From positions 1-7,666 of the forward strand of contig DASZWW010000042.1 in NCBI GenBank assembly GCA_035546175.1: a stretch of DNA of 7,666 nucleotides. Reading direction: 5' to 3'. Source of the DNA: DASZFV01 sp035546175 (GTDB lineage: Bacteria > Myxococcota_A > Polyangia > Fen-1088). The notes under the pieces were generated by a model. That model was not told the DNA's origin, searched no databases, and saw nothing but the letters and a program-made list of their open reading frames with translations. The translations under genes and the position numbers were made by a program. Positions 1 through 6,134 of the stretch are shown piece after piece (within the stretch, counting starts at the first letter, position 1; every line of letters starts with the position of its first letter).

Positions 1-1135
1 AGGTCGCGTACGACAGGCGCACGAAGCCGGGCGCGCCGAAGGCCGAGCCCATGACGACGGCGACCTTGGCCGCCTCGAGCAGCCACTCGCACAGCTGCAC
101 GTCGTTCTCGAGCTTCTTGCCCTCGGGCGTCTTCTTGCCGACGAAGGCCGAGAGATCGGGGAAGGCGTAGAACGCGCCCTGCGGCTCGACGCACGTCACG
201 CCCCTGATCTCGCGCAGGCGCGAGACCATGACCTTGCGGCGCTTGTCGAACTCCTGCCGCATCTTCTCGAGCTCCTCGGTCGGCCCCTCGAGCGCCGCCA
301 CCGACGCCGCCTGCGCCACCGCCGCCGCGTGCGTCGTCGACTGCCCCTGGATGGTGGCCATCGCCTCGACGACGTTCTTGGGCGCGACCGTGAAGCCGAC
401 GCGCCACCCCGTCATCGCGAACGCCTTCGAGACGCCGTCGATGATGATCGTGTGCGCCTTCGTCTCCGGGCTGATCGTGGCCGGCTGGAAGAACTTCGCG
501 TCTCCGTAGACGAGCATCCGGTAGATGTCGTCGGTCAGCAGCCAGAGATCCTTCTCGACGGCCAGCTTGGCGAGCGCGCGCAGCGTCGCCTCGGAGTACA
601 TGGCGCCCGTCGGGTTCGACGGCGAGCACACCATGATCATCTTCGTGCGCGGCGTGATGGCCCTGGCGACGTCCTCGACCCGGACCTGGAAGTTCTCCTC
701 GGCCTTCGTGGGGACGTTGACGGGCTTGCCGCCCGCCATCTTGACGATGTCGTTGTAGCTGACCCAGGCGGGCGTGGGGATGATGACCTCGTCGCCGTCG
801 TCGATGAGCGCGTGCATGGCGTTGAAGATCGACTGCTTGGCGCCCGACGAGACGATGACCTCGCCGGGATCGATGGAGATCCCGTGCGCGTCGCCGATCC
901 ACTTGGCGACCGCCTTGCGGAGGGCGGGCGTGCCCTCGACGTTCGTGTACTTGGTGGCGCCCGCGTCGAGCGCCTTCTTCGCGGCCTCCTTGATGAACGC
1001 CGGCGTGTCGAAGTCCGGCTCGCCCGCGCCGAAGCCGATGACGTCGACGCCGGCGGCCTTGAGCTTGGCGGCCTTCGCGGACACGGCGAGGGTGGGGGAC
1101 GGTTCGATCACGGACAACCTGCGGGCGAGCTTCAC
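1..1135 (-). CDS. Class I/II PLP-dependent aminotransferase, aspartate aminotransferase type (3' end cut by window)
   Basis: Transfers an amino group between an amino acid (probably aspartate) and 2-oxoglutarate using pyridoxal phosphate, in the cytoplasm. 378 residues are visible; about 20-25 C-terminal residues lie beyond the left edge. Visible motifs are FGAGEPDFDTP (residues 35-45), SPSNPTG with PLP-contacting Asn174, and DGVSKAFAMTGWRVGF with the Schiff-base Lys237 and phosphate-binding Arg245. Near the edge, VRLSYA carries Arg373, the expected substrate-carboxylate arginine. These match the I-beta subgroup (Thermus/Bacillus type). The GTG start at 1135-1133 is chosen because AAGGAG lies about 8 bases upstream and the start overlaps the coaD stop as GTGA. 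It is the last visible gene of the rsmD-coaD operon and is probably translationally coupled to coaD. The family call is secure. Exact substrate range (aspartate only, or also prephenate or other amino acids) cannot be told from sequence alone. Confidence 0.95.
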   Translation of the reverse strand, partial: MKLARRLSVIEPSPTLAVSAKAAKLKAAGVDVIGFGAGEPDFDTPAFIKEAAKKALDAGATKYTNVEGTPALRKAVAKWIGDAHGISIDPGEVIVSSGAKQSIFNAMHALIDDGDEVIIPTPAWVSYNDIVKMAGGKPVNVPTKAEENFQVRVEDVARAITPRTKMIMVCSPSNPTGAMYSEATLRALAKLAVEKDLWLLTDDIYRMLVYGDAKFFQPATISPETKAHTIIIDGVSKAFAMTGWRVGFTVAPKNVVEAMATIQGQSTTHAAAVAQAASVAALEGPTEELEKMRQEFDKRRKVMVSRLREIRGVTCVEPQGAFYAFPDLSAFVGKKTPEGKKLENDVQLCEWLLEAAKVAVVMGSAFGAPGFVRLSYAT

Positions 1136-1623
1136 GGAGCGACTCCTTGTTTGCGTTTGGCGGCGAGCGCGTCGACGACGGCCTGCGGAACCATCCGCGA
1201 GACGTCGCCTCCCATCAGCGCGACCTCTTTGACGAGCGACGAGGATACATAAAAGCTCTCCTCGCTGGTCATGAGAAACATCGTCTCGACCTCGGGCGCG
1301 AGGTGCCGGTTCATGTGGGCGAACTGGAACTCGTACTCGAAGTCGGCCAGCGCCCGCAGGCCGCGGATGACGGCGCGCGCGCCGCGGCGCTGGCAGTAGT
1401 CGACGAGCAGGCCCGAGAAGGCGTCGACCTCGACGCGCTCGTCGCGGCCCACCGCGTCCAGGATCATGGCGCGCCGCTCGTCGATCGTGAAGAGCGGCGC
1501 CTTGCGGACGTTGTCGGCCAGGGCGACGACGACGCGGTCGAAGAACGCCAGCGAGCGGCGCAGGATGTCGACGTGGCCGTTCGTGATCGGGTCGAACGTG
1601 CCCGGGTACACGGCCAGCCTCAC
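1132..1623 (-). CDS. coaD: Phosphopantetheine adenylyltransferase (CoaD)
   Basis: Catalyses ATP + 4'-phosphopantetheine to dephospho-CoA + pyrophosphate, the penultimate step of coenzyme A synthesis, in the cytoplasm. The 163-residue length is normal for bacterial CoaD. It opens with the nucleotidyltransferase signature YPGTFDPITNGHVDI (residues 6-20, His17 of the T/HxGH-type motif). Lys41 in the VRKAPLF segment follows, then VIRGLRALADFEYEFQ (85-100) and MNRHLAPEVETMFL. The C-terminal FYVSSSLVKEVA segment (124-135) is the second nucleotide-binding motif. All expected motifs are present. The GTG start at 1623 is preceded by GAGGA about 4-5 bases upstream, and no residues are missing before the signature. 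The gene sits 13 bases downstream of rsmD and ends in a 4-base GTGA overlap with the aminotransferase. The rsmD-coaD pairing is common in bacteria. Confidence 0.97.
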   Translation of the reverse strand: MRLAVYPGTFDPITNGHVDILRRSLAFFDRVVVALADNVRKAPLFTIDERRAMILDAVGRDERVEVDAFSGLLVDYCQRRGARAVIRGLRALADFEYEFQFAHMNRHLAPEVETMFLMTSEESFYVSSSLVKEVALMGGDVSRMVPQAVVDALAAKRKQGVAP

Positions 1624-1636
1624 GACGTCCTCGCCG

Positions 1637-2188
1637 CTACGAGCCCGAGGAGCGGAAGAACGAAAGCTCGGTGTCGCCGTACTGGCGGCGATCGGTCAGG
1701 AAGAGGTTGCCCACCGACTCGGGCGGCCGGTTGCGGCGATCGTGCTCGAGCACGACGACGGCGCAGGAGGTGAGCAGGCCGCTGCCCGACAGCTCGGCGA
1801 GCACGCCCTCGGTCTCCTTGACGTAGGGCGGGTCGAGGAACACCCACGAGAACAGCGTGCCCGTGCCCACGAGGCGGCGCAGGCCCGTGCGCACGTCGGC
1901 CGCGACCACCGTCGCGCGGCCCTCGAGGCCGAGCTCCTTGATGTTGCGCCGGAGCGCGACGAGCGGGGCGTGCTCGCGCTCGACGAAGACCGCCGAGGCG
2001 GCGCCGCGCGACAGCGCCTCCAGGCCCAGCGCGCCCGTCCCCGCGTAGAGATCGAGGACGTTCCCCTCCGGCGGAGGTCCGAGGATGTTGAAGATCGCCT
2101 CTCGAACCTTGGCCGCCGTCGGCCTGGTTTGCCGGCCGCGGGGGGCGATGAGGCGCCTCCCCCCGTTGAGCCCGCCTGTCAGACGCAT
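1637..2188 (-). CDS. rsmD: 16S rRNA (guanine(966)-N(2))-methyltransferase RsmD
   Basis: S-adenosylmethionine-dependent methyltransferase that modifies guanine 966 of 16S rRNA during 30S ribosome assembly. The 183-residue length is typical. The N-terminus has the family's GG..GRRL pattern and TRPT..KVREAIFNIL (residues 21-36). The SAM-binding motif I is LDLYAGTGALGLEALSRGA (45-63), followed by VFVE (67-70) with the acidic ribose-binding Glu70. The catalytic motif DPPY lies at 119-122. The ATG start at 2188 places these motifs at normal positions. The ribosome-binding site is weak, with AGGA about 12 bases upstream. It is first in a three-gene minus-strand operon with coaD and the aminotransferase, and divergent from the HAD gene. 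The link with coaD is conserved in many bacteria without a shared pathway. The C-terminal tail is Ser/Arg-rich and unremarkable. Confidence 0.96.
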   Translation of the reverse strand: MRLTGGLNGGRRLIAPRGRQTRPTAAKVREAIFNILGPPPEGNVLDLYAGTGALGLEALSRGAASAVFVEREHAPLVALRRNIKELGLEGRATVVAADVRTGLRRLVGTGTLFSWVFLDPPYVKETEGVLAELSGSGLLTSCAVVVLEHDRRNRPPESVGNLFLTDRRQYGDTELSFFRSSGS

Positions 2189-2199
2189 GTTGGGGCTCG

Positions 2200-2228
2200 T
2201 TCCTACCTCGCCCGGCGCCCGCGGTCAA
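2200..2228 (-). promoter_or_regulatory. Candidate sigma-70-type promoter for the rsmD operon
   Basis: On the minus strand, TTGACC (2228-2223, five of six matches to the -35 consensus) is followed by a 17-base spacer and TAGGAA (2205-2200, only three of six matches to -10). The transcript would start close to the rsmD ATG at 2188. The spacing is ideal and the -35 is good; the -10 is weak, so this is tentative. Confidence 0.35.
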
Positions 2229-2315
2229 TTCGCGCCCAACGCGTCGCGCTAGGCGGCCTTTCGCCGCGGCTTTCCGACGAGAAAATCGGCCCGCGGACGG
2301 TTTACACGGCTTCGG

Positions 2316-2336
2316 TGCGATACACTGTGAACGGCC
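2316..2336 (+). promoter_or_regulatory. Candidate -10 element giving a leaderless HAD-nadC transcript
   Basis: TACACT (2321-2326, TAnnnT form, four of six matches to TATAAT) ends exactly 10 bases before the ATG at 2337. Transcription from it would begin within a few bases of the start codon. No GGAGG-like site lies between, which fits a leaderless mRNA. A TTTACA at 2301-2306 resembles a -35 box, but its 14-base spacing is too short. The same arrangement is seen before birA. Confidence 0.4.
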
Positions 2337-3017
2337 ATGGCGCGCATCGGAGCCTTCTTCGACGTCGACCGAACCCTGGTGGCGTGCAATACGGGCCGCC
2401 TCTTCCTGCGGGACCTGCGGCGGCGCGGCGAGATCTCCTTCCTGCGCGCCATCCGCGCCATGGGGTGGATGGCGAAATACCATCTGTCCCTGATCGATCT
2501 GCAGGTCATCGCGGCCCGCGTCGCCGAGCAGATGCGCGGCAAGTCGGAGAGCGAGTTCGCCGAGCGCTGCCGGCGCTGGGTCGAGGACGAGGTCCTGCCG
2601 CTCGTGGTCCCGGGCGCGCTTCGGCAGATCGAGCGGCACCGCGCCGAGGGCCACGTCCTCGCCGTGCTGTCGTCGTCGCCGACCTACGTGACCGGCCCGC
2701 TCGCGAAGACCCTCGGCATCGAGGAGGTGCTCTCGACGACGTTCGAGGTCGAGGGCGACACGTTCACGGGGCGCCTCGTGGGCCCGGCCTGCGTCGGGCC
2801 CGGCAAGATCCACTGGGCCGAGTCGCTGCAGTCCCGCCGGCAGGTCGACCTCGCGAAGAGCTGGTTCTACACCGACTCGTACACCGACCTGCCGATGCTC
2901 GAGCGCGTCGGCAACCAGGTCGTCGTCAACCCCGATCCGCGCCTGCGCCTGGCGGCGAAGAAGCGCGGCTGGCCGGTTCAGGATTGGTCAAAACCACCGA
3001 TTGAGGTGCGCGCGTGA
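2337..3017 (+). CDS. HAD-IB family phosphatase (SerB/CicA-like), substrate unknown
   Basis: A haloacid-dehalogenase superfamily hydrolase of subfamily IB, predicted to remove phosphate from a small phosphorylated metabolite. All four HAD motifs are visible in the 226 residues. Motif I is FFDVDRTL, with nucleophile Asp9 and acid/base Asp11. Motif II is LSSSP with Ser112, motif III is Lys157 in GPGKIHW, and motif IV is YTDSYTDLPML with Asp180 and Asp184. Residues about 18-90 form the helical cap expected of the IB group. The C-terminal NPDPRLRLAAKKRGWPVQDW (198-217) is typical of the TIGR01490-like branch rather than of true SerB. The ATG at 2337 sits just before motif I. There is no Shine-Dalgarno, and a -10-like element lies 10 bases upstream. 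Its stop overlaps the nadC start as GTGA, so the two are probably co-translated. A link to NAD metabolism is possible but is inference only; phosphoserine phosphatase is an alternative. Confidence 0.9.
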   Translation: MARIGAFFDVDRTLVACNTGRLFLRDLRRRGEISFLRAIRAMGWMAKYHLSLIDLQVIAARVAEQMRGKSESEFAERCRRWVEDEVLPLVVPGALRQIERHRAEGHVLAVLSSSPTYVTGPLAKTLGIEEVLSTTFEVEGDTFTGRLVGPACVGPGKIHWAESLQSRRQVDLAKSWFYTDSYTDLPMLERVGNQVVVNPDPRLRLAAKKRGWPVQDWSKPPIEVRA

Positions 3018-3922
3018 GCGTCTATTCGGCCCCCTGGTACACCCCCGCCGTGCAGCGGCTGCTCGATCTCGCCCTCGAGGAGGACGTCGGCCGCGGCGAC
3101 GTCACGAGCGCGTCCGTCATCGACGAGACGCAGGAGGCCGAGGCGGACATCATCTCGCGCGAGCGCGCCGTCGTGTGCGGCCTGGGGCTCATGGAGGCGG
3201 TCTTCACGCGCTTCGACTGGCGCACGCGCGTGCGCGCCAAGGTGGCCGACGGCGATCCGGTCGCCAAGGGCACGCTGATCGCGAGCGTGCGCGGGCCGGC
3301 GCAGGCGCTGCTCGCGGGCGAGCGCACGGCGCTGAACTTCCTGGCGCAGCTCTCGGGCGTCGCGACGCTCACCCAGGCGTTCGTCGCCGCGTCGGAGGGC
3401 GCCAAGGTGCGCGTCGCCGACACGCGCAAGACGACGCCCGGCTCGCGCGCGCTGCAGAAGTACGCCGTGCGCGCGGGCGGCGGCGCCAACCACCGGTCGG
3501 ACCTCGCGTCGGGCATCCTCATCAAGGACAACCACATCGCGCTCGTGGGCTCGGTGCGCGAGGCCGTGCGCCGCGCGCGCGCCGCCGCGCCGCACGTGCT
3601 GCGCGTCTGCGTCGAGGTCGACGACCTCGGGCAGCTCGACGAGGCGCTCGAGGCGGGCGCCGACGTCATCCTGCTCGACAACTTCCAGATCCGGGAGATG
3701 ACCGAGGCGGTCAAGCGCATCCGCGAGCGCGCGCCCAGGACGGTCGTCGAGGCCTCGGGCGGCGTGTCGCTCGACCGCATCCGCGACATCGGCAAGACGG
3801 GCGTCGACGTCATCTCGATCGGCGCCCTCACCCACTCGGCGCGCGCCATCGACTTCTCGTGCGAGATCCGGCCCTTGAGCGCGGGGGAGCAAGGCCCGCC
3901 GCGGGCCCCCTCACGAACCTGA
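3014..3922 (+). CDS. nadC: Nicotinate-nucleotide pyrophosphorylase (carboxylating), quinolinate phosphoribosyltransferase NadC
   Basis: Converts quinolinate and phosphoribosyl pyrophosphate to nicotinate mononucleotide, CO2 and pyrophosphate in de novo NAD synthesis. The 302 residues show the full family pattern. EEDVGRGDVTS (22-32) is followed by GERTALNFLAQLSGVAT (102-118) and the substrate-binding ADTRKTTPGSRALQKYAV (135-152). Next come GGANHRSDLASGILIKDNHI (156-175), CVEVDDLGQLDEALEAGAD (199-217), ILLDNF (219-224) and the phosphate-binding EASGG and SIGALTHSA region (246-276). It is complete through FSCEI (281-285); the last 17 residues are a Pro/Arg-rich tail of no known role. The GTG start at 3014 is supported by GAGGTG five bases upstream and by the GTGA overlap with the HAD stop. 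An 81-base gap separates it from birA. No nadA or nadB is in the window. Confidence 0.97.
   Translation: MSVYSAPWYTPAVQRLLDLALEEDVGRGDVTSASVIDETQEAEADIISRERAVVCGLGLMEAVFTRFDWRTRVRAKVADGDPVAKGTLIASVRGPAQALLAGERTALNFLAQLSGVATLTQAFVAASEGAKVRVADTRKTTPGSRALQKYAVRAGGGANHRSDLASGILIKDNHIALVGSVREAVRRARAAAPHVLRVCVEVDDLGQLDEALEAGADVILLDNFQIREMTEAVKRIRERAPRTVVEASGGVSLDRIRDIGKTGVDVISIGALTHSARAIDFSCEIRPLSAGEQGPPRAPSRT
3893..3907. other. GC-rich hairpin at the 3' end of nadC
   Basis: GGCCCG-CCG-CGGGCC forms a perfect 6-bp stem with a 3-base loop. More G's upstream and C's downstream could lengthen it with a bulge. It lies inside the last codons of nadC, and no T-run follows, so it is not a standard intrinsic terminator. 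It could slow RNA decay or weakly separate nadC from birA, or it could simply reflect high GC. Confidence 0.25.
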
Positions 3923-3984
3923 GGCGAGCCGGCGCCGCAGGAGGCGCTCCGCCCGATTTCCAGGACCGACGCCTCGAGCGCGAG

Positions 3985-4003
3985 TGCTAGTCTGCGCCGG
4001 CCC
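3985..4003 (+). promoter_or_regulatory. Candidate extended -10 element for a leaderless birA-uppP transcript
   Basis: TGCTAGTCT (3985-3993) fits an extended -10 of the TGnTAnnnT form. The hexamer TAGTCT ends exactly 10 bases before the birA ATG at 4004. There is no Shine-Dalgarno in those 10 bases. No convincing -35 lies 17 bases upstream. The geometry is the same as before the HAD gene, which raises its credibility. Confidence 0.4.
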
Positions 4004-4804
4004 ATGACCGACGATCTCTTTGGCGCGCCCACGGCCGAGCGGCTCGGCGCGCGGCTCGAGACCCGCTGGCTCGGGCGGACGTACGAGTGGCACGAGGCGT
4101 GTGACTCGACCAACGATCTCGCGGCGGCGCGCGCGCGAGGCGGCGCGGCGCAGGGGCTGGTCGTCGCGACCGAACGTCAGGCGGCCGGGCGCGGCCGCCT
4201 GGGGCGGGCCTGGCACTCGCCCGCGGGCGAGAACCTCTACGTCTCGATCCTCCTGCGGCCGGCGCGGCCAGCGCCCGAGATCCCGCCGCTCACGCTGCTC
4301 GCGGGCGCGGCCGTCGCGCGCGCGCTCGCGCGGCTCGGCTTTCAGCCGCAGCTCAAGTGGCCGAACGACGTCCAGCTCGCCGTGGACGGCGCCGCGCGCA
4401 AGGTCGCCGGCATCCTCACGGAGATGTCGAGCGAGGGCGGGCGCGTGGGCCACGTCGTCGTGGGCCTGGGCCTCAACGTCAACGCCCTCTCCTTTCCGGA
4501 GGAGCTCGGGGCGCGGGCGACGTCCCTGCGCCTCGCCGCCGGCCGGGCCTTCGAGCGCGCGGCCGTGCTGGCCGCCGTCCTCGAGGAGCTCGAGCGGCTC
4601 TACGAGGCGTTCGAGGCGCGCGGGCCCGCGGCCGCGGGCGAGGCCTGGCAGCCCTTCGCCGCCCTCGGCGCCCGCTGCCGGGTGAGCGGGCCGGGCGCCG
4701 ACCTCGAAGGGACGATGCTCGGCATCGACGCCGACGGGGCCTTGCGTCTGCAGGACGACGCGGGGCACATTCACCGCGTGCTCTCGGGAGAGATTTCGAC
4801 ATGA
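4004..4804 (+). CDS. birA: Biotin--[acetyl-CoA-carboxylase] ligase (monofunctional BirA)
   Basis: Activates biotin with ATP and attaches it to the biotin-carrier lysine of acetyl-CoA carboxylase and related carboxylases. The 266 residues contain DSTND (34-38), the adenylate-binding loop GRGRLGRAWHSPAGENLY (62-79), KWPND (118-122), Lys133 in KVAGILTE, and GLGLNVN (154-160). The C-terminal ~50 residues (from about 218) form the small SH3-like domain. Only about 25 residues precede the catalytic domain, so the DNA-binding winged helix of E. coli BirA is absent. This form ligates biotin but should not repress biotin genes. The start is ATG 4004, with no Shine-Dalgarno but a -10-like element 10 bases upstream. 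The stop overlaps the uppP start as ATGA, which implies co-translation. No biotin-synthesis or carboxylase gene is in the window. Confidence 0.95.
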   Translation: MTDDLFGAPTAERLGARLETRWLGRTYEWHEACDSTNDLAAARARGGAAQGLVVATERQAAGRGRLGRAWHSPAGENLYVSILLRPARPAPEIPPLTLLAGAAVARALARLGFQPQLKWPNDVQLAVDGAARKVAGILTEMSSEGGRVGHVVVGLGLNVNALSFPEELGARATSLRLAAGRAFERAAVLAAVLEELERLYEAFEARGPAAAGEAWQPFAALGARCRVSGPGADLEGTMLGIDADGALRLQDDAGHIHRVLSGEIST

Positions 4805-5616
4805 ACAGTTTCGAAGCCGTGGTCCTGGGCGTCGTTCAGGGCATCACCGAATTCCTGCCGATCTCGTCGACGGCGCACCTGCGCATCGTGCCCGCCCTGC
4901 TCGGCTGGGATGATCCGGGCGCGGCCTTCACGGCCGTGCTGCAGCTCGGCTCCCTGGCGGCCGTGATCGGCTACTTCCTGAAGGACCTCGTCGCGATGGT
5001 GGGCGCGGCGGCGCGCGCCGCCGGTGACCGCAGCAAGCCGCCCGAGCCCGCCGCGCGCATGCTGGCCTACATCATCGTCGGGACCATCCCCGTGGGCATC
5101 GCCGGCATCGCGCTCAAGCACAGGATCGAGGGCTCCTTTCGCTCGCTCACCGTCATCGCCGCCGCGCAGATCATCGTGGGGCTCGCGCTCGCCGTCGTCG
5201 AGAAGAGGTCGAGCAAGACGCGCCCCTTCGAGGACATCACGATGCGCGACGCCGTCATCATCGGCTGCGCCCAGGTGCTCGCCCTCGTCCCCGGCGTGTC
5301 GCGCTCGGGGATCACGCTGCTCGCGGCGATGGCCCTCGGCCTGCAGCGCCCGGCGGCGGCGCGGTTCTCGTTTCTGCTCAGCGTGCCCGCCGTCGCCGCG
5401 GCCGGCATCTTCGAGCTGCCCAAGGTGCTGCGCTCGCACGAGGTGAGCGGCGCGACCTTGGCCATCGGGCTCGTCGCGGCCGTCGTGGCGAGCTACGCGA
5501 GCATCGCCTGGCTGCTGAAGTTCCTGCGCACGCGCACCACGATCCCGTTCGTCGTCTATCGGGTCGCGCTCGGCATCTTCATCTTCGTCTGGTTGGCGCG
5601 AACGGCCGGCCACTGA
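4801..5616 (+). CDS. uppP: Undecaprenyl-diphosphate phosphatase UppP (BacA)
   Basis: Integral membrane enzyme that dephosphorylates undecaprenyl pyrophosphate to the monophosphate lipid carrier used for peptidoglycan and other envelope polymers; it also confers basal bacitracin tolerance. The 271-residue length is normal. The first signature is QGITEFLPISSTAHLRI (13-29, with Glu17 and His26). The second is PGVSRSG (164-170, with Arg168). Several hydrophobic segments are visible, about 41-60, 88-105, 117-134, 151-163, 171-181, 190-204, 218-239 and 250-267. VGTIPVGIAGI and YRVALGI are also family-typical. The ATG at 4801 overlaps the birA stop as ATGA. A GC-rich hairpin starts two bases after its stop codon, so it is probably the last gene of the block. 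Confidence 0.97.
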   Translation: MNSFEAVVLGVVQGITEFLPISSTAHLRIVPALLGWDDPGAAFTAVLQLGSLAAVIGYFLKDLVAMVGAAARAAGDRSKPPEPAARMLAYIIVGTIPVGIAGIALKHRIEGSFRSLTVIAAAQIIVGLALAVVEKRSSKTRPFEDITMRDAVIIGCAQVLALVPGVSRSGITLLAAMALGLQRPAAARFSFLLSVPAVAAAGIFELPKVLRSHEVSGATLAIGLVAAVVASYASIAWLLKFLRTRTTIPFVVYRVALGIFIFVWLARTAGH

Positions 5617-5617
5617 A

Positions 5618-5636
5618 CGGGGCGCTAGGCGCCCCG
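5618..5636. terminator. Bidirectional hairpin terminator between convergent uppP and the zinc-motif gene
   Basis: CGGGGCGC-TAG-GCGCCCCG is a perfect 8-bp inverted repeat with a 3-base loop, starting two bases after the uppP stop. On the plus strand it is followed by GTTGTT, a weak T-rich tail. On the minus strand the sequence after it is not T-rich. The minus-strand gene's TAG stop (5627-5625) lies in the loop and its edge. Position between convergent stops supports a shared terminator. Confidence 0.6.
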
Positions 5637-6044
5637 GTTGTTCGTCGGCTCGCGCACCGAGATGTGATTCGGCACGCGCAGCCCCGGCAGGGGGCGAAAG
5701 CGTCCGCCGCAATCGGGGCACGCGACACGCCCGAACGGCGCGCGCCGCCCCGGTCGAAACGCGCCTGGGCACCGGCCCAGGTCCTCCACCTTCATGGCGT
5801 CTTTTTCGTCCGCCACCGAAACCTCCCGCTGGCCACGCAGAAGTATGATCGACATCCCCGCGCCCCGGCACACGGGACAGGGACGAATCGTCTCACGCAG
5901 GGCGTCGAGGACGCGGATCGCGCCGTGCCCGAGGCACGGGAGGCACCGGGCCAGCACGCGCTCCGCGACGAGCGTCGTCTCCTCGTCCTCGTAGAACGAG
6001 CCATGCTCGTCATCATCCCAGTCGTCTCCGCCGCTGACGGCCAC
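5625..6044 (-). CDS. Small acidic protein with two DnaJ-type CxxCxGxG zinc motifs, function unknown
   Basis: I do not recognise this as a named family. Residues 1-30 are strongly acidic (DDWDDDEHGSFYEDEE). Two CxxCxGxG motifs follow, CLPCLGHG (34-41) and CPVCRGAG (56-63), 18 residues apart. This is the pattern of the DnaJ cysteine-rich region and of anti-TRAP-like proteins, and four cysteines could bind one zinc. A third element, CPDCGG (109-114), with Cys92 upstream, resembles half of a zinc ribbon. There is no J-domain, signal peptide or membrane segment. The GTG start at 6044 is the only usual start codon between the motifs and the in-frame stop upstream, and GAGG lies seven bases before it. 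Third-codon GC is high, which supports real coding. It is divergent from an XRE regulator with a palindrome between them. A role as a small regulator or chaperone-like adaptor is only a guess. Confidence 0.7.
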   Translation of the reverse strand: MAVSGGDDWDDDEHGSFYEDEETTLVAERVLARCLPCLGHGAIRVLDALRETIRPCPVCRGAGMSIILLRGQREVSVADEKDAMKVEDLGRCPGAFRPGRRAPFGRVACPDCGGRFRPLPGLRVPNHISVREPTNNRGA

Positions 6045-6076
6045 GTCTCGACCTCGCTCATCGCCGACTCGACCAA

Positions 6077-6096
6077 ATAGGAACCATACTTCCTAT
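6077..6096. promoter_or_regulatory. Perfect palindrome ATAGGAA-N6-TTCCTAT, candidate operator
   Basis: A 20-bp inverted repeat with two perfect 7-base arms and a 6-base centre (CCATAC). It sits between the divergent zinc-motif gene (start 6044) and the XRE gene (start 6135), 32 and 38 bases from the two starts. It is AT-rich compared with its very GC-rich surroundings. Size and symmetry suit a dimeric helix-turn-helix protein, and the adjacent XRE protein is the obvious candidate for binding it. No second copy was seen in the window. Confidence 0.6.
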
Positions 6097-6106
6097 CTGC
6101 CGTCAA
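6078..6106 (-). promoter_or_regulatory. Possible promoter of the zinc-motif gene overlapping the palindrome
   Basis: On the minus strand TTGACG (6106-6101) matches five of six -35 positions. A 17-base spacer leads to TTCCTA (6083-6078), a poor -10 match that lies in one palindrome arm. If transcription starts near here, a protein bound to the palindrome would cover the promoter core. The weak -10 keeps confidence low. Confidence 0.25.
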
Positions 6107-6115
6107 CCTGCCCGG

Positions 6116-6134
6116 CATGAAGGAATCATGATGG
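6116..6134 (+). promoter_or_regulatory. Ribosome-binding site for the XRE gene, in a small hairpin loop
   Basis: AAGGA (6120-6124) lies 10 bases before GTG 6135 and is the main reason to prefer that start over ATG 6171, which has no good site. It sits in CATGA-AGGAA-TCATG (6116-6130), a perfect 5-bp inverted repeat whose loop would present or hide it. The short stem may be chance. Confidence 0.35.

Noticed and set aside
329..1252. Long plus-strand open frame (307 codons) opposite the aminotransferase
   Set aside because: It is antisense to a clear PLP-enzyme gene, has Arg/Asp/Gly-rich low-complexity content and no family motif; it arises from GC-rich codon use.
2200..2205. TTCCTA near the rsmD start as a second site for the XRE palindrome
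   Set aside because: Only a single 6-base half-site with no matching inverted arm; expected by chance.
2253..2267. GCGGC-CTTTC-GCCGC hairpin in the rsmD/HAD intergenic region
   Set aside because: A 5-bp GC stem without a T-run, in a divergent promoter region where no terminator is expected; likely chance at this GC content.
1466..3004. 512-codon plus-strand open frame spanning rsmD, the intergenic region and the HAD gene
   Set aside because: It crosses two well-identified genes in other frames and both promoter regions, and its product is low-complexity Arg/Ala/Pro.
2978..5871. Long minus-strand open frames opposite nadC, birA and uppP
   Set aside because: The sense-strand genes carry complete catalytic motifs, and the antisense products are Arg/Ala/Asp-rich with no recognisable domain.
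5664..6080. Plus-strand open frame (138 codons) opposite the zinc-motif gene
   Set aside because: No recognisable motif, whereas the opposite strand has ordered cysteine motifs, a ribosome-binding site and high third-position GC.
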